From Niabella soli DSM 19437 (GTDB lineage Bacteria > Bacteroidota > Bacteroidia > Chitinophagales > Chitinophagaceae), in contig NZ_CP007035.1 of NCBI RefSeq assembly GCF_000243115.2, forward strand, positions 4,340,001-4,404,000: a stretch of DNA of 64,000 nucleotides, read 5' to 3'. Of this stretch, positions 54,526-63,440 are shown one piece after another; position 1 is the first letter of the stretch, and each line of letters begins with the position of its first letter. A program made the position numbers and the translations under genes. The notes under the pieces are model-generated. The model had not been told where the DNA came from and searched no databases. It was given only the letters and a program-made list of their open reading frames with translations.

Positions 54526-55204
54526 TTTTTTGTTTTTTGATTTTTTTTGTAATTTCCAATTGCTTGTTCAACACCTCTGTTTGTAGCTTCAGGTTCTCAA
54601 TCATAGCGCTTAACAGTTGTTCACTGTTGAGTCCCTCATCATATTGTTTTTTAAGGGAGCTGTAAGAACTGTTCAGTGTAGTAAGGTCCTGGGAAAACTG
54701 TTCAAATAATTCGGGGTGGTTATTTTTTAACGTAGCAATTTCCTTTTGTTTAATTTCTATCAGGCGGGCATAGTGATACAATTCTTCTTTTGCTGTTCCA
54801 TCCGGTTGTACATTTTCAACCGTAACATTATTTTGCTTAGGTTCCTGTTCGCCCCGCTGTTTGGGATGGTTTTCCCCGTGGGCCAGGGAGGGTTGTGTTG
54901 CTTCCAAAGTATCCCTGCCCGGTTCCTGTGTGTTGGTATCCTTTTCGTTGGGCGCCTGTAATGCAACCGGCATGGCCGGATCAGAGCGGTGCTGCCAATA
55001 AGGGCGGCTTAATACGCCGGCAGTGATAATGATCATAGCGGCGGCGGCCCATTTCCACCAATTAATTTTAACCACCGGGGCAGGATCAGGGGTTTCCATT
55101 CCCTGCATTTTTTTTTCCAGACGCTTCCATAAGGCCCCGGAAGGCTCATGGTCGTCAAACGCCTGTTTATTCTTACGTATAAAATCTTCCAGTTTATTAC
55201 TCAT
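54500..55204 (-). CDS. Membrane protein, probable anti-sigma factor
   Basis: A 234-residue protein with a short cytoplasmic head (residues 1-50, DFIRKNKQAFDDHEPS), one membrane segment at about 52-67 (KWAAAAMIIITAGVLS) and a periplasmic tail. The tail has a Pro/Gln/Asn-rich stretch and a coiled-coil-like end (KIKKQKNEAQFKNI). It overlaps the sigma factor gene by 8 bases and the next gene by 26, which is typical for an ECF sigma and its membrane-bound inhibitor. The head does not show a clear zinc-binding HxxxCxxC motif, so the assignment rests on gene order and topology. Confidence 0.65.
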   Translation of the reverse strand: MSNKLEDFIRKNKQAFDDHEPSGALWKRLEKKMQGMETPDPAPVVKINWWKWAAAAMIIITAGVLSRPYWQHRSDPAMPVALQAPNEKDTNTQEPGRDTLEATQPSLAHGENHPKQRGEQEPKQNNVTVENVQPDGTAKEELYHYARLIEIKQKEIATLKNNHPELFEQFSQDLTTLNSSYSSLKKQYDEGLNSEQLLSAMIENLKLQTEVLNKQLEITKKIKKQKNEAQFKNI

Positions 55205-55751
55205 TCGGGGTTGTATTTAATATGTCCAGCACCTTTTTCTTTGCGCGATGGTAGATGGTGCGCACATTATTATGGGAAATGTTTAATAGTGAAGCGATTT
55301 CTTCCTGCTTCAGCTCATCAATAACAAACAAATTAAAAATGACCCGGTAGTTGTCGGGCAACATTTTTATCGCAGCTTTTATGCGAACGATATCTGATGC
55401 AAAGGCCTCTTCATTAACAGCGTCCGCATCAGTGATGCTGGCATTACTGAGGTCCTTATCTGTCCAGTTTATTTTTTGCTTCCGCAGCAGGCTGATCGAT
55501 TTGTTAATAACGATCCTGCGCAGCCAGGCCTCAAAAGAACTTTTATAGGTAAAGGATTCCAGGTTGTTAAAAGCATCTATAAAGGCTTCCTGTACCATAT
55601 CTTCCGCGTCCGCTATATTATTTAAAATGCGCATGCTGCTGTTCAGCATGGGTTTCGCATAACGCTCATATATTTCAAAATAGGCCGATTTGTCGCCTTT
55701 TTTACAAAGTTCAACTTGCTCATCTATTGCTATTGCTAAAGCCTGGTTCAA
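55197..55751 (-). CDS. ECF-type RNA polymerase sigma factor
   Basis: A 184-residue sigma-70 of the extracytoplasmic function group: region 2 (about residues 22-90, DKSAYFEIYERYAKPML, AEDMVQEAFIDAFNNLESF, FEAWLRRIVINKSISLLRK) and region 4 (about 125-178, LPDNYRVIFNLFVIDELKQEEIASLL then ISHNNVRTIYHRAKKKV). No ATG is available before region 2; the ORF opens at TTG (55751) and an in-frame TAA lies just upstream, so TTG is the likely start. It overlaps its probable anti-sigma gene. It directs transcription of an unknown envelope regulon and probably its own operon. Confidence 0.92.
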   Translation of the reverse strand: MNQALAIAIDEQVELCKKGDKSAYFEIYERYAKPMLNSSMRILNNIADAEDMVQEAFIDAFNNLESFTYKSSFEAWLRRIVINKSISLLRKQKINWTDKDLSNASITDADAVNEEAFASDIVRIKAAIKMLPDNYRVIFNLFVIDELKQEEIASLLNISHNNVRTIYHRAKKKVLDILNTTPNE

Positions 55752-55912
55752 ACGTAATTACTGTTCTTTTATTAATAATAGTAAAAACTTTCAAAATGTT
55801 ACACTTTTTTCGGATTACTTTTGTTGTAGATTTAGAAAGAATTGAGCATTTGGTAAAATTTACTGCTTTGGGAAATACAGCCTGTTTGGCTGACTAATAC
55901 GTTTTGTTTTTT

Positions 55913-57226
55913 ATGTATATGAAAATCAGTCAATTATTCCGCCGCTATTGGGTCGGGATTGTCAATATGGGTATTGAGCCCGATTTGCCACTGCTTGAAT
56001 CCCGTCGCGTTCAGTTAATGAATATGCTGGCGGCCATTGCACTGCCCCTTGTATGTTTTTATCCTTTTTTGAATTGGATGCAGGGGCGCTATTTCCTTGC
56101 AGGGATCAATATCATTAACCTGCTGTCAATGTTGATGGTGCTGGTCTTTCATAAAAAGCACCGGTATATGGCCGCCCGGTATAGCCGGATCGGTTGCTGT
56201 CTTTTTGTTTATACCATTTCAGGCTGCTATTTTCATACAGGGGCAGAATATTATTTACTGAATACCCTGGTGCTTACGATCATCATATTTGACAATAAAT
56301 GGGTTATAGCGATTCTCAGTTCGCTTATCATTACGGCAACGGTATTGTCGTTAACCTTCCCCAGTCCGCTGCAAATAGGATCGCCGATGGGTACCGGCAG
56401 GGTGTGGAGCAATATTGCATTGTCGATGCTCTTTACTGTGCTGGCGTTGTACTTCTTTAAAAGTATTCAACAGGATTATCAGCAGGCAATCGAAAAACAA
56501 AAACAGACACTGTTCCACATGAATCAGGATAAAGAAAAATTATTTTCCATTATTGCGCACGATATCCGTAGCCCCCTGGCAAGCCTGGAAGTACTGATGG
56601 ACCAGTTTCAGGATGGCATGTTAAATGAGGCAGAACTAAATGAGGCTTCTTCAGTGATCCGGAGTCGCGTGGCAGGGCTCAATAAAACCATGGATAACCT
56701 GCTTCGCTGGAGTACGATCGGGATGAAGGGCATAAAAACGCACGCGGAGCATTTTTTAATTTTGCCCGTTGTAGAGGAGGTTATTCAGCTTTTTAAAGCG
56801 GTAGCTGCACAAAAGCGGATACACATTGAGGTGCAGGGCGATGAGGAGTTGGCGGTTTATGCAGACCTGGACCAGGTTTCGGTTATCCTGCGTAACCTGG
56901 TTAGCAATGCATTGAAATTTAGTTATGAAGACGGCAGGATCGTCATTACGGCGGATAAAATAGAAAACCAGGTATGGCTCCGGGTGGCCGATGAAGGCGT
57001 AGGGATGGATGAACAACGGGCCAAAGCATTATTCGCGGGACTGCAACAACCGGGATTTGGAACACATGGCGAAAGAGGTACAGGCCTGGGATTATTATTA
57101 TGCAAGGAATTTGCCCAGCGGAATAAAGGCGCTATACATGCAGAAAGTGAGGAGGGGGTGGGTACTACTTTTACGCTAACACTGCAAAAAGGCAGGATGG
57201 TTAGTGAAAAGGTTCCTATAAACTGA
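55913..57226 (+). CDS. Membrane sensor histidine kinase
   Basis: A 437-residue kinase. Of three in-frame starts (TTG 55904, ATG 55913, ATG 55919) the ATG at 55913 is used. The N-terminus has about six membrane helices (residues 35-190), then a short linker. The HisKA domain has the phosphorylated H216 in SIIAHDIRSPLASLEVL. The HATPase domain has N box LVSNALKFSYEDG, G1 VADEGVGMDE and G2 GERGTGLGLLLCKEF. No response regulator is adjacent, so it is an orphan kinase with a membrane-embedded sensor. It is divergent from the ECF sigma operon; the shared 161-base gap has TACTTTTG at 55816, a -7 match. Family call is firm; signal unknown. Confidence 0.92.
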   Translation: MYMKISQLFRRYWVGIVNMGIEPDLPLLESRRVQLMNMLAAIALPLVCFYPFLNWMQGRYFLAGINIINLLSMLMVLVFHKKHRYMAARYSRIGCCLFVYTISGCYFHTGAEYYLLNTLVLTIIIFDNKWVIAILSSLIITATVLSLTFPSPLQIGSPMGTGRVWSNIALSMLFTVLALYFFKSIQQDYQQAIEKQKQTLFHMNQDKEKLFSIIAHDIRSPLASLEVLMDQFQDGMLNEAELNEASSVIRSRVAGLNKTMDNLLRWSTIGMKGIKTHAEHFLILPVVEEVIQLFKAVAAQKRIHIEVQGDEELAVYADLDQVSVILRNLVSNALKFSYEDGRIVITADKIENQVWLRVADEGVGMDEQRAKALFAGLQQPGFGTHGERGTGLGLLLCKEFAQRNKGAIHAESEEGVGTTFTLTLQKGRMVSEKVPIN

Positions 57227-57229
57227 CGC

Positions 57230-57305
57230 CTCTTGAATGCCAAACGCTCAACGCGTAATGCAAAATGCCAACGCTAACGCAACCTGAAACCTGTAACCAG
57301 CAACT
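57230..57305. repeat. Intergenic word repeat between histidine kinase and PspC genes
   Basis: Contains GAATGCCAAACGCTCAACGCG, TAATGCAAAATGCCAACGC and AACCTGAAACCTGTAACCAG, the same words as at 15735-16135 and 28152-28250, here as a single half without an obvious complementary arm. Confidence 0.5.
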
Positions 57306-57527
57306 CTACAGATAATACCAAGGATTTCTTTTAGAAGAATTGATGTAATTTTTTACATTTTTGAAAAACGCCAGCACCAGGTAAATAATGATGGGGGACC
57401 CCATTGTTAACACCGAAGTGTAAATAAAATACTGGCGGATACGGCTGGGGGAGATACGCAGTTTGTTCCCGATAGAAGAACAAACGCCGAACGCATTCCA
57501 TTCAACAAAACTTTTAAGACGGTTCAT
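57306..57527 (-). CDS. Small PspC-domain membrane protein
   Basis: A 73-residue stand-alone PspC domain: GVCSSIGNKLRISPSRIRQYF, then a hydrophobic helix (VLTMGSPIIIYLVLAFF). PspC proteins are inner-membrane parts of the phage-shock envelope stress response, though stand-alone copies are common in Bacteroidota and their role is unclear. It is convergent with the histidine kinase. A -7 element and a small palindrome lie upstream. Family call good. Confidence 0.82.
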   Translation of the reverse strand: MNRLKSFVEWNAFGVCSSIGNKLRISPSRIRQYFIYTSVLTMGSPIIIYLVLAFFKNVKNYINSSKRNPWYYL

Positions 57528-57534
57528 AGTTAGG

Positions 57535-57550
57535 GTATCAAAATTGATAC
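57535..57550 (-). promoter_or_regulatory. Palindromic operator candidate before the PspC gene
   Basis: GTATCAA and TTGATAC are perfect 7-bp reverse complements around AA. The site lies between the -7 element and the ATG at 57527, where a bound repressor would block transcription. Confidence 0.35.
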
Positions 57551-57552
57551 TG

Positions 57553-57560
57553 CAAAAATA
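57553..57560 (-). promoter_or_regulatory. -7 promoter element for the PspC gene
   Basis: The minus strand reads TATTTTTG, a TAnnTTTG match, 25 bases before the ATG. Confidence 0.45.
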
Positions 57561-57657
57561 TTTAATATTTAATTAAATGACAATAATAATTGTTAATTAA
57601 TGCTTTTTAATTATCTTTCTACAAACACAAAACGTTGCCATTCAAAAAACTAACAAA

Positions 57658-59169
57658 ATGAAGCATCTTTTTTTGATGATTTTTCTTTCTGGGCAATTAC
57701 TTCATGCCATGGGCCAGGAAGCAGTCATTGTTGCGCGCTTCGGCAATATGAATGTAAAACAAATAGAAGTGCTTAACAATGATTATTCAAATCCTGAGGT
57801 CCTGTTTAAAAAAAGGTATTGGTCGGCGCCGCTCCGGGAAGGGGAAGTGATTCAAAAGTTCTCGTTGGCAAAACCAACGTTTATAGTCCTTGATTATGAA
57901 GATGTAACTATAAAAAAGAGTTCCCGCTATCAATTCCTGTTAACACCCGGCGATAGTTTGTTGTTTACCGTAAACCGGCAGCAAGCGGATTATTCAATAA
58001 CGGTTACCGGCAGAGGAAGTGAGAATAATCAACCGGCAATCCAGGGAATTTACAATAGTCTAGATCTGAAATCGTATGCAAGAGATTCCCTGCCAGAGCG
58101 GGTGCTTCAGGCGCTTTCGAAACAGAACGACAGAAATAAAATGGTGACACATGCCTATATTGACAAATATAAACCCACCCAGGCATTCGTGAAGCTGCTG
58201 CAATTGCATAACCGGTATTTTCCGGTTTGGGAATTTATTCAATTTAAAGGCCAGCAAAAATTTTCAGCCGGTGAGGCCTTTCGTCGCAACCAACAGACCT
58301 GGCAAACCGAAGAAGACGCGCTGGTGGCTGCGAACCCACTAAATGACCCCCAGGTATTGGATATTCCGGATTTTGTTTATTTTTTGCCGATGTACGTTTT
58401 TAGAAAGAAAGAGTCTTTATGGGAGGAAAGCCATAAAAATCCGGCTTCTTTTTATAAAGACTGGTATCATACCAGTGAACAGGAGGGGAAGAAGCTATTT
58501 CTAAGCGATATGGAAAATGATTTGCAGGAAAGGATCATCAATAGATATTTCCACGGGCAAACGGCGGAGTTCCTGTATGGGGCGCTTTTAAAGTCTACGA
58601 TGAATGACAAACAAGAAAGTGTTCCCGAAATTTTTGAGCGCTTCAGACGAAAATTTCCAAACAGCGCCTATTTACCTTACCTGGAGCCCTACGTAAAAAC
58701 GGTAAAGGAACAGGAAGCCCGGCCGCTTACCAACAAAATGGTATTAATAGAGAACCCGGATTCGTTAAAAACATTTGATGATTTGCTGAAACTGGTAAAA
58801 GGTAAAGCGGTATTACTGGATATGTGGGGCACCTGGTGTAGCCCCTGCAGACAGGAAATTCAGGAAAACAGTGCACCACTTAAGGAATATTTTAAAGATA
58901 AAGAGCTCAGTTTTGTATATGTGGCCAATCATGATCAGGCCAATATTGAGAAATGGGAAAAGCTTATTCCTTATTATAGCCTTACCGGTCTGCATATCCT
59001 GGCCAGCCCTGGTCTTACGAAAGATATTATGGATAAGGTAAAAGGCACCGGCTTTCCGACGTACATAGTAATAAAACCAGACGGGAGCTACGAGCTGGCG
59101 CGCAGCCAATACCCTATGAAACGAAGCGTTCTTATAAAACAATTGGAGGAGGCCTTATCCTCAAAATAA
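57658..59169 (+). CDS. TlpA-like thioredoxin-family protein with large N-terminal domain
   Basis: A 503-residue exported protein with a signal ending near HAMGQ. The first 360 residues are a Bacteroidota-specific domain seen before thioredoxin modules (VIVARFGNMNVKQIEV, LTPGDSLLFTVNRQ). The C-terminal 140 residues are a TlpA/ResA-type thioredoxin with the redox site WCSPC at C394 and C397 in LLDMWGTWCSPCRQE and the cis-Pro region GTGFPTYIVI. It probably acts as a periplasmic disulfide reductase. It is a single gene with a 90-base gap before aconitase. Family call is firm; target unknown. Confidence 0.9.
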   Translation: MKHLFLMIFLSGQLLHAMGQEAVIVARFGNMNVKQIEVLNNDYSNPEVLFKKRYWSAPLREGEVIQKFSLAKPTFIVLDYEDVTIKKSSRYQFLLTPGDSLLFTVNRQQADYSITVTGRGSENNQPAIQGIYNSLDLKSYARDSLPERVLQALSKQNDRNKMVTHAYIDKYKPTQAFVKLLQLHNRYFPVWEFIQFKGQQKFSAGEAFRRNQQTWQTEEDALVAANPLNDPQVLDIPDFVYFLPMYVFRKKESLWEESHKNPASFYKDWYHTSEQEGKKLFLSDMENDLQERIINRYFHGQTAEFLYGALLKSTMNDKQESVPEIFERFRRKFPNSAYLPYLEPYVKTVKEQEARPLTNKMVLIENPDSLKTFDDLLKLVKGKAVLLDMWGTWCSPCRQEIQENSAPLKEYFKDKELSFVYVANHDQANIEKWEKLIPYYSLTGLHILASPGLTKDIMDKVKGTGFPTYIVIKPDGSYELARSQYPMKRSVLIKQLEEALSSK

Positions 59170-59259
59170 TACGGAACCCTGCAGGAATTGATCCCGGATT
59201 TTAGACTAAATTTTTGTAAATTCGCGCCAATTCGTTCACATCCAATTAAATATTTTTCT

Positions 59260-61533
59260 ATGGCATTTGATATCGACCTGATTCAGAGGGCTTACGCGGG
59301 GTTTGCAGCTAAGGTAAATGAGGCGCGCAAGTTGGTAAATAAACCCTTAACCTATACCGAAAAAGTATTATATGCGCACCTGTCGGCTCCCGCAACAAAA
59401 GCGTATCAGCGCGGCGTCGATTATGTTGATTTCGCTCCGGATCGCGTTGCCATGCAGGATGCTACCGCGCAAATGGCGCTGTTGCAGTTTATGCAGGCCG
59501 GGCGCGATAAAGTGGCTGTTCCCTCCACCGTACATTGCGATCACCTGATCATGGCGCAAACAGGAGCCGGTAAAGATCTGGCCATTGCCAAACAGGAAAG
59601 CAGCGAAGTGTTTGATTTTCTTTCTTCTGTATCTAATAAATACGGTATCGGTTTCTGGAGACCCGGGGCGGGTATCATTCACCAGGTGGTATTGGAAAAT
59701 TATGCCTTTCCCGGCGGGATGATGATCGGTACCGACAGTCACACGGTAAACGCCGGCGGATTGGGGATGATCGCCATAGGCGTAGGCGGAGCCGATGCAT
59801 GTGACGTAATGAGTGGTCTTCCCTGGGAATTAAAAATGCCCAAACTGATCGGGATCAAATTAACCGGTAAATTAAACGGCTGGACCGCTGCAAAAGACGT
59901 GATCCTGAAAGTGGCCGGCATCCTGACCGTAAAAGGCGGAACCGGTTGTATCGTGGAATATTTTGGCGAAGGCGCTCAATCACTTAGCTGTACCGGCAAG
60001 GGCACTATTTGTAATATGGGCGCAGAAATTGGGGCTACCACCTCTACTTTTGCCTACGATGATAGCATGAGCCGCTACCTGAAAGCCACCGGGCGCGAAG
60101 ATGTGGCTGCTGCTGCTGATGCCATCAAAGATCAACTGACAGCAGATCCCGAAGTATATGCCAACCCCGAACAATATTTCGACCAGGTGATCGAAATTAA
60201 TTTAAGTGAGCTGGAACCCCACCTGAACGGACCGTTCACACCGGATCTGGCTACGCCGATCTCTAAAATGAAAGAAGTGGCCAAAGCCAACGAATGGCCA
60301 ACAAAAGTAGAAGTGGGTCTGATCGGGAGCTGCACCAACTCTTCTTATGAAGATATCGGTCGTGCCGTATCACTGGCAAAACAAGTGGCGGAAAAAGGGC
60401 TGAAAACAAAAGCAGAATTTACGATTACACCAGGCTCCGAGCAGGTGCGCTATACTATTGAGCGCGATGGGTTCCTGGATACTTTTGCCAGCATCGGTGC
60501 TACCGTATTTGCCAATGCCTGCGGACCTTGCATTGGTATGTGGAACCGCGTGGGGGCCGACAAACAGGAAAAGAATACCATCGTGCACTCGTTCAACCGG
60601 AATTTTGCCAAACGTGCCGACGGTAACCCGAATACTTACGCTTTTGTGGCTTCGCCTGAACTGGTAACGGCACTGGCCATTGCCGGGGATCTTACTTTTA
60701 ATCCGCTTACAGATACATTGGTAAACGAAAAAGGAGAAACCGTTAAACTGGATCCTCCCACAGGTGACGAACTGCCTGCAAAAGGATTTTCGGTAGATGA
60801 TCCCGGGTACCAGGCTCCCGCCGCAGATGGCTCTGGTGTGGAGGTGAAAGTGGCTCCGGACAGCAAGCGTTTGCAATTGTTAGATCCATTCCCAGCATGG
60901 GAAGGAACCGATCTGAAGGGATTGAAATTGCTGATCAAAGCAAAAGGAAAATGTACAACGGATCATATTTCCATGGCCGGCCCCTGGCTAAAGTTCCGCG
61001 GCCACCTGGACAATATCTCCAATAACCTGCTGATCGGCGCCGTGAATTTCTTCAACGACAAAACGGACAGTGTAAAGAACCAGTTGACGAGCGAATACGG
61101 TCCTGTGCCGGCAACGCAACGTGCGTATAAAGCGCAGGGGGTCGGTACGCTGATCGTAGGCGATGAAAACTATGGGGAAGGCAGCAGCCGCGAGCATGCC
61201 GCTATGGAGCCCCGTCATTTAGGTGCCCGTGCGGTGCTGGTAAAATCCTTTGCCCGTATCCACGAAACCAACCTGAAAAAACAGGGGATGCTGGCATTGA
61301 CGTTTGTAAATAAAGAAGATTACGATAAAATACAGGAAGATGATACTATTGATATCATCGGCCTTACTGAATTTGCACCGGACAAACCGTTGACCATCGT
61401 GTTGCATCACCAGGACGGATCTACAGAATCTTTCCCTGTAAATCATTCTTACAATGCACAGCAGATCGAATGGTTTAAGGCAGGTGCCGCATTAAACATT
61501 ATCCGCAGGGAATTTGCTGCAAAGCAGCAATAA
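59260..61533 (+). CDS. Aconitate hydratase
   Basis: TCA-cycle enzyme interconverting citrate and isocitrate through a [4Fe-4S] cluster. The ATG at 59260 ([15 protein letters not shown]) is used; the upstream in-frame start at 59188 would add residues unlike the family. The 757-residue protein has the cluster ligands C358 ([10 protein letters not shown]) and C421 with C424 ([11 protein letters not shown]), plus [26 protein letters not shown] and [11 protein letters not shown]. Its length and domain order suit the mitochondrial-type aconitase found in Bacteroidota rather than AcnB. It ends at two consecutive hairpins. Family call is firm. Confidence 0.95.
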   Translation: MAFDIDLIQRAYAGFAAKVNEARKLVNKPLTYTEKVLYAHLSAPATKAYQRGVDYVDFAPDRVAMQDATAQMALLQFMQAGRDKVAVPSTVHCDHLIMAQTGAGKDLAIAKQESSEVFDFLSSVSNKYGIGFWRPGAGIIHQVVLENYAFPGGMMIGTDSHTVNAGGLGMIAIGVGGADACDVMSGLPWELKMPKLIGIKLTGKLNGWTAAKDVILKVAGILTVKGGTGCIVEYFGEGAQSLSCTGKGTICNMGAEIGATTSTFAYDDSMSRYLKATGREDVAAAADAIKDQLTADPEVYANPEQYFDQVIEINLSELEPHLNGPFTPDLATPISKMKEVAKANEWPTKVEVGLIGSCTNSSYEDIGRAVSLAKQVAEKGLKTKAEFTITPGSEQVRYTIERDGFLDTFASIGATVFANACGPCIGMWNRVGADKQEKNTIVHSFNRNFAKRADGNPNTYAFVASPELVTALAIAGDLTFNPLTDTLVNEKGETVKLDPPTGDELPAKGFSVDDPGYQAPAADGSGVEVKVAPDSKRLQLLDPFPAWEGTDLKGLKLLIKAKGKCTTDHISMAGPWLKFRGHLDNISNNLLIGAVNFFNDKTDSVKNQLTSEYGPVPATQRAYKAQGVGTLIVGDENYGEGSSREHAAMEPRHLGARAVLVKSFARIHETNLKKQGMLALTFVNKEDYDKIQEDDTIDIIGLTEFAPDKPLTIVLHHQDGSTESFPVNHSYNAQQIEWFKAGAALNIIRREFAAKQQ

Positions 61534-61579
61534 ACCAATAAGGTTTTCCGCCACAGCGGACAAGCCAACCTTATTGGTT
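61533..61579 (+). repeat. Perfect 13-bp inverted repeat overlapping the aconitase stop
   Basis: AACCAATAAGGTT (61533-61545) and AACCTTATTGGTT (61567-61579) are exact reverse complements. The loop holds a second hairpin, TCCGC-CACA-GCGGA. It starts at the stop codon and precedes the terminator. Confidence 0.6.
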
Positions 61580-61586
61580 TCTCCTG

Positions 61587-61613
61587 AAAACGGCCTCATC
61601 GGGGCCGTTTTTT
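61587..61613 (+). terminator. Terminator after aconitase
   Basis: AAAACGGCC and GGCCGTTTT pair over 9 bp and run into TTTATTTA. Confidence 0.85.
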
Positions 61614-61670
61614 ATTTATGTAGCCCATATGGAAATGCGCGGCTTTTAGCTCTAAGCTTTAAAACTCAGC

Positions 61671-62153
61671 ATGAAAGTGATCATAATTATTTTCGGCATA
61701 TGCGTTTTAAATGCCTGCAAAGGAAAAGAGCTAAAAAAAGTACGGGGTAGCTATATCTCTTCGGTAGCAGATACAACTAAGATTGGGTGCAACTGCTTTT
61801 TTGAATCTTTTAAAAAAGATGCCAATGGCGATACGATTTTCAGAAAAACAACTACTGATCCGGTGTTTCCATTTGGAAGCGACTCATGCGCTCGTTTTCT
61901 AAACAAAAATATTAATCCGGCTATGCCGAAAAAGCTAGGAGCTCCGGCAGGCACATACCTGGTTGATGTAAGGCTTGTAGTGAGTAAAAAAGGCGGAATA
62001 AGCCAGTTGACAGCTCTAACAAAAAACGGGTATGGAATGGAGAAGGAAGTGGTGCGTGTTGTTAAAAAACTAAAACAATTTAAACCGGCTGAATTGAATG
62101 GACGTAATGTAGCGGCATATAAAGACGTTTTCTTTAGATTTAACGTTAAATAG
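61671..62153 (+). CDS. Lipoprotein with TonB C-terminal-like domain
   Basis: A 160-residue predicted lipoprotein with lipobox VLNAC at Cys16. The C-terminal 90 residues resemble the TonB C-terminal domain of energy transducers: AGTYLVDVRLVVSKKGGISQLTAL, then EKEVVRVVKKLKQFKPAELNGR and VFFRFNV. There is no membrane helix or Pro-rich spacer, and the protein would be lipid-anchored, so it cannot act as a normal TonB. No ExbB/ExbD is adjacent. It may be a decoy or a periplasmic binding version of the domain. Domain call moderate; role unknown. Confidence 0.6.
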   Translation: MKVIIIIFGICVLNACKGKELKKVRGSYISSVADTTKIGCNCFFESFKKDANGDTIFRKTTTDPVFPFGSDSCARFLNKNINPAMPKKLGAPAGTYLVDVRLVVSKKGGISQLTALTKNGYGMEKEVVRVVKKLKQFKPAELNGRNVAAYKDVFFRFNVK

Positions 62154-62209
62154 GCTGTAAATATTAGGAAGAAGATATGCATCGAAATGCATCGTTTACC
62201 AATATAAAA

Positions 62210-62282
62210 GGAAGATTCACTGATTGTACAAATTTTCACAGAACGTTTTTAAAATCTGTGCAAATCTGCGGAATCTGTGAGC
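62210..62282. repeat. Intergenic word repeat, CTGTGCAAATCTGCGGAATC type
   Basis: The left part TTCACTGATTGTACAAATTTTC and the right part CTGTGCAAATCTGCGG with TGTGAGC use the words of the 42836-42925 block in reverse order. Confidence 0.45.
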
Positions 62283-62341
62283 AAAAAAAAATCTCATTGA
62301 GCCCGGTCCTGCTGGGTTTTATCCATCTTTTATTTATTGTG

Positions 62342-62349
62342 TATATTTG
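62342..62349 (+). promoter_or_regulatory. -7 promoter element for the radical SAM gene
   Basis: TATATTTG matches TAnnTTTG exactly and ends 21 bases before the ATG at 62371. It covers the alternative TTG start at 62347, which is therefore rejected. Confidence 0.55.
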
Positions 62350-62370
62350 CAGTTTCAATTACATCGCACA

Positions 62371-63393
62371 ATGAATTGGCCCGATTCACTTAATTTACTG
62401 AGCAAACTCACCCCCCGGCGTGTCTGGAACGGACTGAAAGTATACAGCAGCTACCAGGTGGGGCGTCTTTTGAAAAAAGATATTCAGTGGGGATACCCTG
62501 TTTCTGTTTCCTTTGAGCCAACAACCAGTTGTAACCTGCGTTGCCCCGAGTGCCCCAGTGGCCTGCGGGCTTTTACCCGGCCAAAGGGTATGTTGCAGAA
62601 AGATTTCTTTACAAAAACGATTGATGAAATTCACAAAGAACTGCTGTACCTGATCTTTTATTTCCAGGGCGAGCCTTATTTGAACCCTGGTTTCCTGGAT
62701 ATGGTCCAATATGCTTCCTCCAAAAAGATCTATACTGCCACCAGTACCAACGGGCATTATATGACCAGTGAAATGGCGAAGCGCACCGTTGAAAGCGGTC
62801 TGGACCGGTTGATCATTTCTTTAGACGGAACCACGCAGGATGTATATGAACAGTACCGGGTGGGAGGGAACATCAATAAAGTGCTGGATGCTGCGCGCCA
62901 TATCGTAAAATGGAAAAAGGAGCTTAAGAGTAAAACGCCCTATGTTTTCTTCCAGTTCCTGGTAGTAAAACCCAATGAGCACCAGATTGAAGACGTAAAA
63001 AAACTGGCCGAAGAGATCGGGGTCGATGATATCCGCTTTAAAACAGCGCAGGTATACGATTACCAAACCGATCCCAATCAACTGATCCCCACCATCAATA
63101 AATACCGGCGCTATAAAAAGAATGACGATGGAACCTATTCCACTAAGAAAAAAATAGCGGGCAGTTGCTGGAAAATGCACCACGCCAATGTGATCACCTG
63201 GGACGGTCTGGTAGTGCCCTGTTGTTTTGACAAAGACGCTACGTACCGGTTAGGTAATTTAAAGGAGCAATCTTTTAAGGAGATCTGGAACAGCGGCCCG
63301 TATAAAAAGTTCCGCAAGGACCTGAGCAGCGGCCGGGGAAATATCGAGATCTGTGCCAACTGCAGTGAGGGCACCCGGGTTTGGGAGGACTAA
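62371..63393 (+). CDS. Radical SAM/SPASM-domain protein
   Basis: A 340-residue radical SAM enzyme starting at ATG 62371 (MNWPDSLNLLSKL). The cluster motif CNLRCPEC has C54, C58 and C61 (CxxxCxxC). The C-terminal SPASM region binds further Fe-S clusters, with Cys residues in GSCWKMHHA, VVPCCFD and ICANCSEG. Typical substrates of such proteins are peptides or small molecules modified by radical chemistry; the SPASM layout is closest to the generic anaerobic-maturase type. No precursor peptide was recognised next to it. It ends at a hairpin and is convergent with ychF. Family call is firm; substrate unknown. Confidence 0.9.
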   Translation: MNWPDSLNLLSKLTPRRVWNGLKVYSSYQVGRLLKKDIQWGYPVSVSFEPTTSCNLRCPECPSGLRAFTRPKGMLQKDFFTKTIDEIHKELLYLIFYFQGEPYLNPGFLDMVQYASSKKIYTATSTNGHYMTSEMAKRTVESGLDRLIISLDGTTQDVYEQYRVGGNINKVLDAARHIVKWKKELKSKTPYVFFQFLVVKPNEHQIEDVKKLAEEIGVDDIRFKTAQVYDYQTDPNQLIPTINKYRRYKKNDDGTYSTKKKIAGSCWKMHHANVITWDGLVVPCCFDKDATYRLGNLKEQSFKEIWNSGPYKKFRKDLSSGRGNIEICANCSEGTRVWED

Positions 63394-63399
63394 CGAAAA

Positions 63400-63430
63400 G
63401 ACCTGCGAGGTTTCTAAAACCTCACAGGTC
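63400..63430. terminator. Bidirectional terminator between the radical SAM gene and ychF
   Basis: GACCTGCGAGGTTT and AAACCTCACAGGTC pair over 14 bases with one mismatch around a 3-base loop. It lies between two convergent stops. Confidence 0.8.
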
Positions 63431-63440
63431 TCCCATACGT

